Of a DNA stretch of 64,000 nucleotides, positions 53,177 to 62,113 are shown one piece after another (position 1 is the stretch's first letter; each line of letters begins with the position of its first letter). Origin of the DNA: Thiohalocapsa sp963704155 (lineage in GTDB: Bacteria; Pseudomonadota; Gammaproteobacteria; Chromatiales; Chromatiaceae); assembly GCA_963704155.1 (NCBI GenBank), contig CAVPHF010000005.1:116530-180529 (forward strand), written 5' to 3'. Made by a program: the position numbers and the translations under genes. The notes beneath the pieces are model-generated. The model made no database searches, was not told the DNA's origin, and saw only the letters and a program-made list of their open reading frames with translations.

Positions 53177-56100
53177 ATGGATCGGGCCGAGCAGTTTCGA
53201 CTGACCAAGCTCAGCCTGTTCAACTGGGGCACCTTCGCCGGCCTGCACCAGATACCGATCACGCCGGATGGCTTTCTGTTCGTCGGCCGCTCCGGCTCCG
53301 GCAAGTCGACCTTGCTCGACGCCTTCACCGCGCTGCTGATCCCGCCGCGCTGGACCAGCTTCAACGCCGCCGCCCGCGAGGGCGAGCGCTCCCGCGCCGA
53401 CCGCAACCTGGTGACCTACGTGCGCGGTGCCTGGGCGGATCAGTCCAGCGCCGATACCGGCGAGATCGCGAGCCAGACCCTGCGCCCCAAGACCACCTGG
53501 TCCGCGCTCGCCGCCGAGTACGCGGACGGTTTCGGCAAGGTCGTGACCCTGGTGCAGGTGTTCTGGATACGCGGCACCAGCAACGCGACGACGGACCTGC
53601 GCCGGCACTACATGATCGCGGACCGGCCCTTCTGCATCCAGCGGGAGCTGGCCGGCTTTGCCGAGGACCTGGACCTGCGCGGCCTGAAGAAGGACCTGAC
53701 GGACCTGCATCACTTCAGCGAATACGAGCGCTACGGCGAGCGCCTGCGGCTGCTGCTGCGCATCGACTCCAGCATGGCCCTGAAGCTGCTGCACAAGACC
53801 CAGTCGGCCAAGAACCTGGGCGACCTGAACGCCTTCCTGCGCGAATTCATGCTCGACCCGCCGCGCACCTTCGAGGTGGCCGATCGGCTGGTGGAGGAGT
53901 TCGTCGAGCTCGACCAGGCGCACCGCGCGGTGGTCACGGCGCGCGAGCAGATCGAGGTGCTGGCGCCGGCGCGCAAGGCGCACGCCGCGCACCAGGAGGC
54001 CGAGGCCCAGCTGATCGGTCTCGATCGCCAACTCAACGCCATCGACCCCTATCTCAAGCTGCGTCGCCGCGAACTGCTGGAGGCCGAGCTGGCGCGGCTG
54101 GTCACCGAGGACAACAGCCTGGCGGGCCACGAGTCCGAGCAGCAGGCCCGGGTCGATCAGGGCTACGACGCCCTGCAACGGCTCGAGGAGGCACATCGGG
54201 CCCAGGGCGGCGGTCGCATCGAGGAGTTGGAGCACGACATCGAGCAGGCCGGCCGGGAGCGCGACAAGCGCCTCGGCAATCGCAAGGATGCCGAGCGGTT
54301 ATGCCAAGGCATGGACTGGACCCTGCCGGACCGCCCCGAGGCCCTGGCCGAGCTGACCGACCGCGCCCGCGACGTGGTCGAGCGCTGGCAGCAGGAGCAG
54401 GAGCGCGCGGAGCAGCAACGCGACGCGGTGCGTGATCAGCACAAGTCGGTCTCCGCCGAGCTGACCGAGGCCGAGTCGGAACTGCAGGCCCTGCTGCGTC
54501 AACCCTCGAACATCCCGGCACGCCTGCTGGCGCTGCGGGCGCGGATCAGCGACGGCCTCGGCATCCCGGAGGCGGCGCTGCCGTTTGTCGGCGAGCTGGT
54601 GCAGGTGCGACCAGAGGCGGCGGAGTGGAGCGGCGCCATCGAGCGCGTGTTGCACAACTTCGCCACCTCGCTGCTGGTGCAGGAGCCCCGTTACGCGGCC
54701 GTCTCACGTTACGTCAACGACACCCACCTCGGACAACGCCTGGTCTATCACCGCGTCAGCCTCGGCCAGGCAAGGACCACGGCGCGCATCGGCGCGGAAT
54801 CCCTGGTCGCCAAGCTGGAGCTCAAGGACTCGCCCTACCGCGATTGGCTGTTCGACGAGCTGAGCCGGCGCTTCGACTACAGCTGCGCACCCAGCCTGCG
54901 GGCGTTTCAGGACGCCGAGCGCGCCGTCACGCGCGAGGGCCAGATCAAGCACGGCCGCGGCCGTCACGAAAAGGACGACCGCCACCGCATCGACGACCGC
55001 GGACGCTGGGTGCTCGGCTTCGACAATCGCGACAAGTTGGCCCTGTTCCAGGGCCGAGTCGCCGACCTGCGTTCGGCGCTGGCGGAACTCGACGCCGAGC
55101 TGGCGCAGCTGACCGCGCGGCGCAATCAGTCCAATCAGCACGCCCTGTCCTGCCGGCAATTGATGAACCTGCGCTGGGAGGAGATCGACGTCGCAACCCA
55201 GCTCAACCGCATCGCCGGGCTGGAGGCGCAGTTGCGCACCCTGCGCGACGGCAACCGCGATCTGGCCGAGCTGGGCCGGCGGATCGATGCGGCCAAGACC
55301 GCACTGCGCGCGGCCCAGGACGCGTTGGGCGACACCCGCGCCAAGCGTCGGGACATCCAGGCCAAGCAGAACCAGCACAACGTCACCCTGACGGAATTGG
55401 ATCGCGACTTGGCCGAGCGCGTGATCGAGCCCAGCTCGGTGCTGGCTGATGCCCTGGCCGCCCGCTTCGACACCGCTCCATCAGAGGCCGCGCGGGCACC
55501 GCTGACACTGACCAACCTCGACGCCCGCGGCCGCCAGGTGGAACGCGAGCTGCGCCTGGAACGCGATGCACAGGTCGAGGAACGCAACGAGCTCAAGACA
55601 GCAATCGAACGGCAGTTCGGCGCCTTCAAACGCGGCTGGCCGATGGAGGCCGTGGACCTCGACGAGACCCTGGCCTCGGCGGCGGAGTATCTGGCGCTGC
55701 TGACCCGCATCGAGCAAGACGGCCTGCCGCGCTTCGAGGAGCGCTTCTCGGAACTGCTCAAGGAGCAAAGCACCGAGAACCTGGCGGCGCTGAACCGCCA
55801 CGTCGACGAGGCGCGCAAGCAGATCCGCGAGCGCATGGCGCTGGTCAACGAGGGCCTGTCCGAGGCCGAATTCAACACCGGCACGTACCTGCAGATCGAG
55901 GTCAACGAGCGCCAGCTGCCGGACGTGCTGCTGTTCCGCGAGCAGGTGCGCGAGGTGCTGCAGCATGTCTACACCAGCGCACCCGATGCCACCGACGCGG
56001 AGGCCCGCTTCGCCGTGCTGTCCGGTATCGTCAAGCGCCTGGCCGGCGAGGAGCCGGAGGACAAGCGCTGGCGGCAACAGGTGCTCGACGTGCGCCTGCA

Positions 56101-56629
56101 CGTGGAGTTCATCGGCCGCGAACTCGACGCCGACGGCAACGAGCTGGAGGTGTACCGCTCCGGCGCCGGCAAGTCCGGCGGCCAGCGCGAGAAGCTCGCC
56201 ACCACCTGTCTGGCCGCCGCGCTGCGCTACCAGCTCGGCGGGCGCGATGGCGACCTGCCGCAGTTCGCGCCGGTGATCCTGGACGAGGCCTTCGGCAAGG
56301 CCGACAACGAGTTCACCGAGCTGGCCATGCGCATCTTCGAGCGCTTCGGCTTCCAGATGATCGTCGCCACGCCGCTCAAGTCCGTGATGACGCTGGAGCC
56401 CTTCATCGGCGGCGCCTGCTTCGTCGCCATCGAAGACCGCAAGCGCTCCACCACGCTGCAGATCGCCTACGACCAGGACCGCCGCCGCCTCGCGTTGCCC
56501 GAGCGCATTGGTCGGCCCGAGCTTGGCCTGAATGACGCCGGGCACGATGGCGAGCCTGATGTACGGCGCGATGGCCAGAGCGCGAACGGGCACGATACCC
56601 GGCACGATGCCCGCATCGCGACGGCTTGA
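53177..56629 (+). CDS. jetC: JetC, SMC/MukB-like ATPase of Wadjet
   Basis: A 1150-residue SMC-like ATPase. It has Walker A GRSGSGKSTLLDAFTALLIP near residue 35, two long coiled-coil arms (about 230-470 and 640-900, rich in E/R/Q/L) with a central hinge-like part, the signature KSGGQREKLATTCLAAALRY, and Walker B APVILDEAFGKADNEF at the C-terminus. With JetA and JetB it forms a loop-extruding complex that senses small circular DNA. The frame is fully open over 3.4 kb, in contrast to jetA and jetD. The end overlaps the start of jetD by 23 bases. Confidence 0.94.
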   Translation: MDRAEQFRLTKLSLFNWGTFAGLHQIPITPDGFLFVGRSGSGKSTLLDAFTALLIPPRWTSFNAAAREGERSRADRNLVTYVRGAWADQSSADTGEIASQTLRPKTTWSALAAEYADGFGKVVTLVQVFWIRGTSNATTDLRRHYMIADRPFCIQRELAGFAEDLDLRGLKKDLTDLHHFSEYERYGERLRLLLRIDSSMALKLLHKTQSAKNLGDLNAFLREFMLDPPRTFEVADRLVEEFVELDQAHRAVVTAREQIEVLAPARKAHAAHQEAEAQLIGLDRQLNAIDPYLKLRRRELLEAELARLVTEDNSLAGHESEQQARVDQGYDALQRLEEAHRAQGGGRIEELEHDIEQAGRERDKRLGNRKDAERLCQGMDWTLPDRPEALAELTDRARDVVERWQQEQERAEQQRDAVRDQHKSVSAELTEAESELQALLRQPSNIPARLLALRARISDGLGIPEAALPFVGELVQVRPEAAEWSGAIERVLHNFATSLLVQEPRYAAVSRYVNDTHLGQRLVYHRVSLGQARTTARIGAESLVAKLELKDSPYRDWLFDELSRRFDYSCAPSLRAFQDAERAVTREGQIKHGRGRHEKDDRHRIDDRGRWVLGFDNRDKLALFQGRVADLRSALAELDAELAQLTARRNQSNQHALSCRQLMNLRWEEIDVATQLNRIAGLEAQLRTLRDGNRDLAELGRRIDAAKTALRAAQDALGDTRAKRRDIQAKQNQHNVTLTELDRDLAERVIEPSSVLADALAARFDTAPSEAARAPLTLTNLDARGRQVERELRLERDAQVEERNELKTAIERQFGAFKRGWPMEAVDLDETLASAAEYLALLTRIEQDGLPRFEERFSELLKEQSTENLAALNRHVDEARKQIRERMALVNEGLSEAEFNTGTYLQIEVNERQLPDVLLFREQVREVLQHVYTSAPDATDAEARFAVLSGIVKRLAGEEPEDKRWRQQVLDVRLHVEFIGRELDADGNELEVYRSGAGKSGGQREKLATTCLAAALRYQLGGRDGDLPQFAPVILDEAFGKADNEFTELAMRIFERFGFQMIVATPLKSVMTLEPFIGGACFVAIEDRKRSTTLQIAYDQDRRRLALPERIGRPELGLNDAGHDGEPDVRRDGQSANGHDTRHDARIATA

Positions 56630-57783
56630 CCCGGCGGCGGTCGCCGCGCAGCTGACGCGGCGCTGGCGCAACGGCCGCGGCGGCTGGCTGGACGGCGGCG
56701 GCAGTTGGCCGCTGCAACTGCTGCTGGGCGTGCCCACCGAACGCGAGACCACCCGCGACCTGGCCGGCGTGCGCGCCTGGATCGAGCAATGGCAGCAGAC
56801 CCAGCAACCGGGTGAGCTGATCTGGACCGAGCGCCAATGGCCCGGTCTGGGCCGACAACGGCTGCCGGAGCGCCTGCTGCTGCCGGACCCGGCGGCCGTT
56901 GCCGGCTGGGTCGGCGAGCAGTCGGCATGGGACATGGCCTGGCAACGCGCAATGCAACTGCGCGCCGATCTGGGACGAGCGGACCTGTCGCTCGGCCGAC
57001 ACTTCGACTGGCTGGCAAACGCCACCGAAGCGGACTTCGAGCGTCTGCTGTCCGTGCTGCGCTGGCTCGCGGACCATCCCGCGTCCGGTCTCTACCTCCG
57101 GCAACTCCCGATCCCCGGCGTCGACACAAAATGGATCGCGACCCATCGCGCGCGGGTGCTCGACCTGCTGCGACAGCTCCAGGGGCGCGACGGCGATCTA
57201 CACGCGCTGGCCGGCCTGCGCCGCGAGCCCGACCTGCTGCGCCTGCGTATCCTCGATCCGGCGCTGCGTGCCGCCGTCGCCGGTCTGTCCGACCTCAGCG
57301 CGCCGATCGAGCGAGATCGCCGCGCTGCCGCTGCAACCCGAGCACATCTTCATCGTCGAGAACCTGCAGACCGGGCTGGCCATGGCCGACCTTCCCGGCA
57401 GCGTCTGCTTCATGGCCCGCGGTTACGCGGTCGAGGCCTTCGCCGAGATCCCCTGGCTGCGCACGCGCCCCTGCCACTACTGGGGCGATCTCGACACCCA
57501 CGGCTTCGCGATCCTCAACCGCCTGCGCCACCATCTGCCCGATGTCCGCTCGCTGCTGATGGATCAGGAGACCCTGCTGGCGCACCAACCCCTCTGGCAG
57601 CAGGAAGACAAGCCGACTCAGACACTGCTCGACCGCCTCGACGCCGCCGAGCAGGACGTCTACCAGGGGCTGATGAGCAACCGATGGGGCGATCGGGTCA
57701 GGTTGGAGCAGGAGCGCATCCAGTGGCGATACGCGTGGCCGCGTATAGCCAGTGCTGCCCAACCCCGGCGCATCGAGCATTGA
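56607..57783 (+). pseudogene. jetD: JetD (DUF3322-DUF2220 nuclease), Wadjet component, frameshifted
   Basis: The N-terminal DUF3322 part (MPASRRLDPAAVAAQLTRRW to LSDLSAPIE) reads in one frame. The C-terminal DUF2220 part (EIAALPLQPEHIFIVENLQT, RPCHYWGDLDTHGFAILNRL, LLAHQPLWQQEDKPTQ) continues after one surplus base at about 57312. The C-terminal part has the TOPRIM-like acidic residues (Glu in VEN, Asp pair in GDLD) that cut plasmid DNA. If the frameshift is real the complex lacks its nuclease. Confidence 0.85.
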
Positions 57784-57958
57784 TGGGGGGGTAAGCGGCA
57801 AGGGATACGGCACAAGATCAGCTCTCCGAACGGCATCAGGCCGAGCTTCAGGTCTGCAAGATGTCGGCGCCGAGCCGAACCCGTAGGCGCCTGGCCGGGG
57901 TGAACAGGCGGATAGGTTCCTTCTCTGTCTTCTTCGGCGGCGGCGAGCAACGCGCGCA

Positions 57959-59944
57959 TCAGGGCAACGGCAGCGGCGGGGTATCGGGACCGAGTTCGCG
58001 GATGATCGGCCCCTGCCGCCTGAGCCGCTGCGGCAGATCTTCAAGCGCCGCCTTTGCTTCGGCACGGGTCCCGTAGTTCCCGAGCAGCAGCGGGTACCAG
58101 CCGCGTACCGGCTCCAGCGTGCTGCTCTGTTCGAGTATGCCATTGCGGCGTGCGGCGAGAACGACTGTGGCCCGTTGGCGGAAGCTGGCGAGCTGAATGG
58201 TGTAACGAGGGCCCGCGGGGCTGGTTGCCGATGCCTGGATGGAAGCGCTATCCGGTGTTGGCGGGACGAGCTTAGTGACGGGCTGTTCCAGGCGCGGCTC
58301 GGGCGATCCGGGCGCGGCTTGGGCCAGGCCATCGTCGCCCGTGACGTTCGGCGTTTCAGCCAGCGCCGGAGGCTGCACCTGCTCGGGCGCCAAGGTAGGG
58401 GCGGGCTCGGTAGTCGGGACCTTGTCCGGTTCGGTAGGAGGCCGATCGGATTCCGCAGTGACCTCTGCCGGCTCCTGGATGCTTGCACCGGCGACGCGCG
58501 CTGGCAGGTCCGCGTCCGCCGTCACCGCATCTTGCCGACTCTCGGGCGGAATCAACTGGGCCAACGGCGCCGCGAGCAGTAACGCGGTGACCAGGGTTCC
58601 GGCGACCGCGAGCTGACGGCCCGAGGGTCGGCGCGACGCTGCCGCTCCTTCGGATTCCTCAAGCAACAGACTGTAGATGGGCCGGCCACCCAGGGCCTCG
58701 GCGGCGAAGGTGGCGGTGAGGCAGGTCACAATGACGGGCAGGATCAAATCGCCGGCGCCCGTGAGCTCGATGGCCAGGATGATTCCGGTCAGAGGTGCGC
58801 GAACGGTGGCGGCGAAGAGGGCGCCCATCGCTGCCACCGCGAAGAGCCCGGGGCTCAACGCCGCGCCCAGCGCCGCACCGGGAGCGAGCCCCTGCACCAG
58901 CGCATCGACGACGGCGCCGACGACGGTGCCGAGCGCCAGCAAGGGCGCGAAGATGCCCCCCGGCAGCCCGAGGCCATAGCTGCCGACCGTCGTCAGCAGG
59001 CGCAGCGTCAGCAGCGCCGCCAGCGCCATTATTGTCATCGGTTGTTGGATAAGCGCCTCGACCAAGGACTCCCCGCCGCCAACCAGCTTGGGAAAGAACC
59101 ATACCAGGGCGCCCAGCGCCATCCCGGCGAGCGCGACGGGCAGATAGCCATAGCGCCCGCGCAGGCCCTTGAAGGCCCTGATCGACCCCAAAAGCAGGGC
59201 GTTGAAGATCACGCCGAGGGCGCCGATGGCGACTCCCAACACGACGAACAGCGGGAGCACCCAGACGGGCGGGATCGCGATCGGCGGCAGCGGCAGCACC
59301 GGTCCCTGCCCGAGCAGCCAGCCGCTAACGGCAACGGCCAGACAGCTCGCCAGGATCACCGACTGGAGCGTGGCGAAACCGTACTCGAAATGCTCGCGCA
59401 GTTCCTCGGTGACGAAGACGATGGCGGCAAGCGGGGCGTTGAAGGCGGCGGCAAGTCCGGCCCCGGCCCCGGCGGCGACCAACGCGCGCTGCTGGCGCTG
59501 ATCCAGCCGCAGGCCCTCCGCCGACATTTGCCCGAGCGCGGCGCCCATGTGCACCGTCGGCCCCTCGCGGCCGAGCACCAGGCCGGAGCCCACCGCCAGG
59601 ATGCCGGCGACGAATTTGACCGGCAACACCCGCCGCCAGCGCAGACGTCGATCACCGGCGAGGATGGCTTCCACCTCCTGGATGCCGCTGCCGGCTGCCT
59701 CAGGCGCAAAGCGCCGCACCAGCCAGGCGGCGCTCACCAGCACCACCGCGCCCACCCCCATGAGGACGAGCCAGCCGGGCACGGGAGCGTCGGCGAGAAG
59801 GCCATGGACACCTGAGCGCAGCCCGCCCGCGTGATCGAGCAAGGCATGGAAGGCCGCCCCGACCAGCCCGGCGAGCAGACCTGTCGCGGCCGCGGCGAGG
59901 TAGAGCCGCCAGGGCGCCCCCATCGGTTCCGTGCCTGCTTTCAC
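57959..59944 (-). CDS. ClC-family chloride/proton transporter fused to a C-terminal SPOR domain
   Basis: A 661-residue fusion. Residues 12-440 form a ClC antiporter with GSGIQEVEA (GSGIP-like), GREGPTVHMG holding gating Glu127, FVTEELREHFEYGF with proton-path Glu181, and GLPGGIFAP. An extra hydrophobic helix, LAVAGTLVTALLLAAPLAQL (about 460-480), and a Pro/Glu/Thr-rich linker of about 100 residues follow. Then comes a SPOR domain, RYTIQLASFRQRATVVLAAR to YPLLLGNYGTRAEAKAALED. SPOR domains bind denuded peptidoglycan in the periplasm; the extra helix would carry it there. Usual ClC proteins end in CBS domains or nothing. Confidence 0.88.
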   Translation of the reverse strand: MKAGTEPMGAPWRLYLAAAATGLLAGLVGAAFHALLDHAGGLRSGVHGLLADAPVPGWLVLMGVGAVVLVSAAWLVRRFAPEAAGSGIQEVEAILAGDRRLRWRRVLPVKFVAGILAVGSGLVLGREGPTVHMGAALGQMSAEGLRLDQRQQRALVAAGAGAGLAAAFNAPLAAIVFVTEELREHFEYGFATLQSVILASCLAVAVSGWLLGQGPVLPLPPIAIPPVWVLPLFVVLGVAIGALGVIFNALLLGSIRAFKGLRGRYGYLPVALAGMALGALVWFFPKLVGGGESLVEALIQQPMTIMALAALLTLRLLTTVGSYGLGLPGGIFAPLLALGTVVGAVVDALVQGLAPGAALGAALSPGLFAVAAMGALFAATVRAPLTGIILAIELTGAGDLILPVIVTCLTATFAAEALGGRPIYSLLLEESEGAAASRRPSGRQLAVAGTLVTALLLAAPLAQLIPPESRQDAVTADADLPARVAGASIQEPAEVTAESDRPPTEPDKVPTTEPAPTLAPEQVQPPALAETPNVTGDDGLAQAAPGSPEPRLEQPVTKLVPPTPDSASIQASATSPAGPRYTIQLASFRQRATVVLAARRNGILEQSSTLEPVRGWYPLLLGNYGTRAEAKAALEDLPQRLRRQGPIIRELGPDTPPLPLP

Positions 59945-60157
59945 GCAAGTCTCCGTCGTGGCTGAAGCGCGATCGCGCGCGCGTTGTTGATCGGCATAGG
60001 CGGTGCCACGGGATTCACGTCAAGATTCATGACCCGCAACCACCGGGAGACGGCGCCCTTTTTGCATGCTGGGGTTCTGATGGTTACGGAGGCATCGCCG
60101 AATGTCCGTCGCGGAAAGTCAAGCCATGGCCACGACCTGAAAAGGCACCGGCCGATT

Positions 60158-61306
60158 TCAGGCAGCATCATCCGGCTCACGCAAGATCGGCAGCACCCGC
60201 CCATCGAGCCCCTTGGGCACCCGCCCGGTGAGCAGACGCATCGCCGTTGGTGCCAGGTCCAGCAAGTTGGCGTCGAGGTGGCGGACGCTGGTGTCGATAT
60301 CGGGACCAAGGACGAAGAAGAAACCGCGAAGCCGGTGATTGCCGGTGCGCTCCGGGTGGCGCCGATGGGCCCTGATGCTGCCCTGAGCGGAATGGACCAG
60401 GGCCGGTGCGCGCGGGCGCTCGGTCCATACGACACAGAGGTCCGGCAGGGTGTCGGAGTAGGTCCGGCGACGGTAGCAGGCGCGGGTGCGGACCACCCGC
60501 TCCACCAGCCGTGTGCCGGTCGCGGCGTCGGTTAGCTGCATCAGCTCCATCTCGATCCGGTCGCACAGGGCATCGTACTGGTTCGGCGCCACTTGGCCTT
60601 GTGGCTCGCGTCCGGCCAGGTTGATACGGATGAAACCCTGGTGGTCGGAGGGCAGCACGAAGGCGCGGCTGGCCTGGAGGTCGATTTGGCCCAGGCCCTT
60701 GAGCCCCATAAGTTGCCGTTGTAGTCCTGCCGGCAGCAAATATTCGTTGGCGAGCCGGCGCAGGCCAGAGGGTAGGCGACTGCCAAGCAGCGCCAGCCGC
60801 GCCTTGGCTCCCGCTGGCCCCTGGTCTGAGACAGCGGGCACCAAGAGGCCAAGGCGCTCCAGCAAGGTCTCGAGTACCCCGGCCGGGACGTGGTCCGCCA
60901 GCATGCCGTGGCCGGAGAAGACGATCAGATTCGCCCGGTCCGCATAGTCGTCGACGAGTTGGGAGAGCATGCGGTCTAGGCCGCGGTAGACGGCTGCGAG
61001 CGGGCCATCGGCCTCGGGCCGCGGCGGCTCGGCGTCGCCGCCGCGATCCCGCGGCCAGAGATAGTGTCCGGCCGCATGGGCCTCGCCGAAGACGCTGAGC
61101 AACATCCGCGGCCGATGGCGCTCAAGCAGCAGGCGATTGAGGGTGTCCTTGGAGTGCACGCCGCGTAACAGGCGACGCCGCAGACGGGCGCGCCCGAGCG
61201 GGTTCAACGGGGCCTTCAACGGCTGCAGCAACGGGTGTCGGCCGAACCGGTGCAGCAGCTCGTTGGCGAAGGTTGGCGGCTCGGTCGCTCGATCCTGAGC
61301 GGACAA
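60158..61306 (-). CDS. Alkaline-phosphatase-superfamily protein lacking the N-terminal catalytic part
   Basis: A 382-residue protein related to type I phosphodiesterase/nucleotide pyrophosphatase-like enzymes: RMLLSVFGEAHAAGHYLWPR, LIVFSGHGMLADHVP (metal-binding Asp/His region), PDLCVVWTER, GNHRLRGFFFVLGPDIDTSV with a conserved His, and DLAPTAMRLLTGRVPKGLDG. The usual N-terminus with the first metal ligand and the Thr/Ser nucleophile is missing; the frame starts in what is normally the middle. A promoter and a TA module begin 12-57 bases upstream, so the 5' part was probably lost. Product function is doubtful. Confidence 0.7.
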   Translation of the reverse strand: MSAQDRATEPPTFANELLHRFGRHPLLQPLKAPLNPLGRARLRRRLLRGVHSKDTLNRLLLERHRPRMLLSVFGEAHAAGHYLWPRDRGGDAEPPRPEADGPLAAVYRGLDRMLSQLVDDYADRANLIVFSGHGMLADHVPAGVLETLLERLGLLVPAVSDQGPAGAKARLALLGSRLPSGLRRLANEYLLPAGLQRQLMGLKGLGQIDLQASRAFVLPSDHQGFIRINLAGREPQGQVAPNQYDALCDRIEMELMQLTDAATGTRLVERVVRTRACYRRRTYSDTLPDLCVVWTERPRAPALVHSAQGSIRAHRRHPERTGNHRLRGFFFVLGPDIDTSVRHLDANLLDLAPTAMRLLTGRVPKGLDGRVLPILREPDDAA

Positions 61307-61317
61307 ACGGACTATAA

Positions 61318-61347
61318 TTGCAGTCTAAAATAGACACAAAATATGAT
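61318..61347 (+). promoter_or_regulatory. Promoter with operator in its spacer (Phd/VapC pair)
   Basis: TTGCAG (61318-61323) and TATGAT (61342-61347) are separated by 18 bases. The spacer holds the palindrome GTCTAAAATAGAC (61323-61335), two 5-bp arms around AAA. A repressor bound there would block RNA polymerase directly, as expected for an autoregulated antitoxin operon. Confidence 0.6.
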
Positions 61348-61362
61348 CGCTAGGTGTTGTCA

Positions 61363-61665
61363 ATGCCCTGGAACATCGCCCAAGCCAAGCAACGGTTTTC
61401 GGAGATCGTCAAGCTAGCCGCCGAGAGCCCTCAGCTAATCTACAACCGCAAGAACCTGGTCGCCGCGGTGATCGACGCGGAGGAATACCGCGCCTTCAAG
61501 GAGTGGTCGGAACAGGCATCGCAACGAACCCTCGCCGACGAATTCGCGGAGTTGCGCCGGATCATGCAAGAGGATGACTACCAGCTCCGCATCCCAGCGC
61601 GTGCCACCCGACCCAACGCTTTCGTCGAGAGGCTCGCGGAGGAGACCGGTGACCTTCCTCGTTGA
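61363..61665 (+). CDS. Phd/YefM-type antitoxin
   Basis: A 100-residue protein: MPWNIAQAKQRFSEIVKLAA and LIYNRKNLVAAVIDAEEYRA form the Phd/YefM DNA-binding domain; the C-terminal half (DEFAELRRIMQEDDYQLRIP) is the toxin-binding tail. ATG 61363 fits the family. The toxin gene begins with GTG inside its last codons (17-base overlap). It probably represses itself at the palindrome in its promoter. Confidence 0.87.
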   Translation: MPWNIAQAKQRFSEIVKLAAESPQLIYNRKNLVAAVIDAEEYRAFKEWSEQASQRTLADEFAELRRIMQEDDYQLRIPARATRPNAFVERLAEETGDLPR

Positions 61666-62053
61666 CACCAATGTCATCAGCGAGCTGTCCAGGCGCTCTC
61701 CGGATCCGGCAGTGCTCCAGTGGGCGGCCGGCGTGACTCAGCTCGCGGTCTCGGTCATCACCCTCGACGAGGTCTTCTTCGGGTTGTCCTGGCGCCCCAA
61801 CCCAAGGGTGCTGGGCTGGATGGAGTCATTCTTCCAGCGGCACCAGGTCCTGCCCGTATCCGCGGACATCGCCCGGCGTGCGGGGGAGCTGCGCGGGCAG
61901 CTTGCGGCGCGCGGTATAGTCCGCCATCAGGCCGACATGCTGATCGCCGCGACCGCTCAGGTACATCAACTCGCCCTGGCCACCCGTAACACCAAGGATT
62001 TCGAAAGCTGTGGTATCGGGCTGTTGGACCCCTTCAGTGATGGCGGCTCCTAG
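61649..62053 (+). CDS. FitB/VapC-type PIN-domain toxin
   Basis: A 134-residue PIN protein starting at GTG: TFLVDTNVISELSRRSPDPA with the first Asp, SVITLDEVFFGLSWRPNPRV with the central Glu, RHQADMLIAATAQVHQLALA with the third Asp and TRNTKDFESCGIGLLDPF with the last. The ATG 25 codons upstream in this frame is unlikely because it lies deep in the antitoxin gene. Pairing of a Phd-type antitoxin with a PIN toxin is common. Confidence 0.88.
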   Translation: MTFLVDTNVISELSRRSPDPAVLQWAAGVTQLAVSVITLDEVFFGLSWRPNPRVLGWMESFFQRHQVLPVSADIARRAGELRGQLAARGIVRHQADMLIAATAQVHQLALATRNTKDFESCGIGLLDPFSDGGS

Positions 62054-62113
62054 CCCAGTCTCCCCGACGGCAAGGCCGCCGGGGATCGCGGCCGAATCGC
62101 CCTCGCTCCGTCG

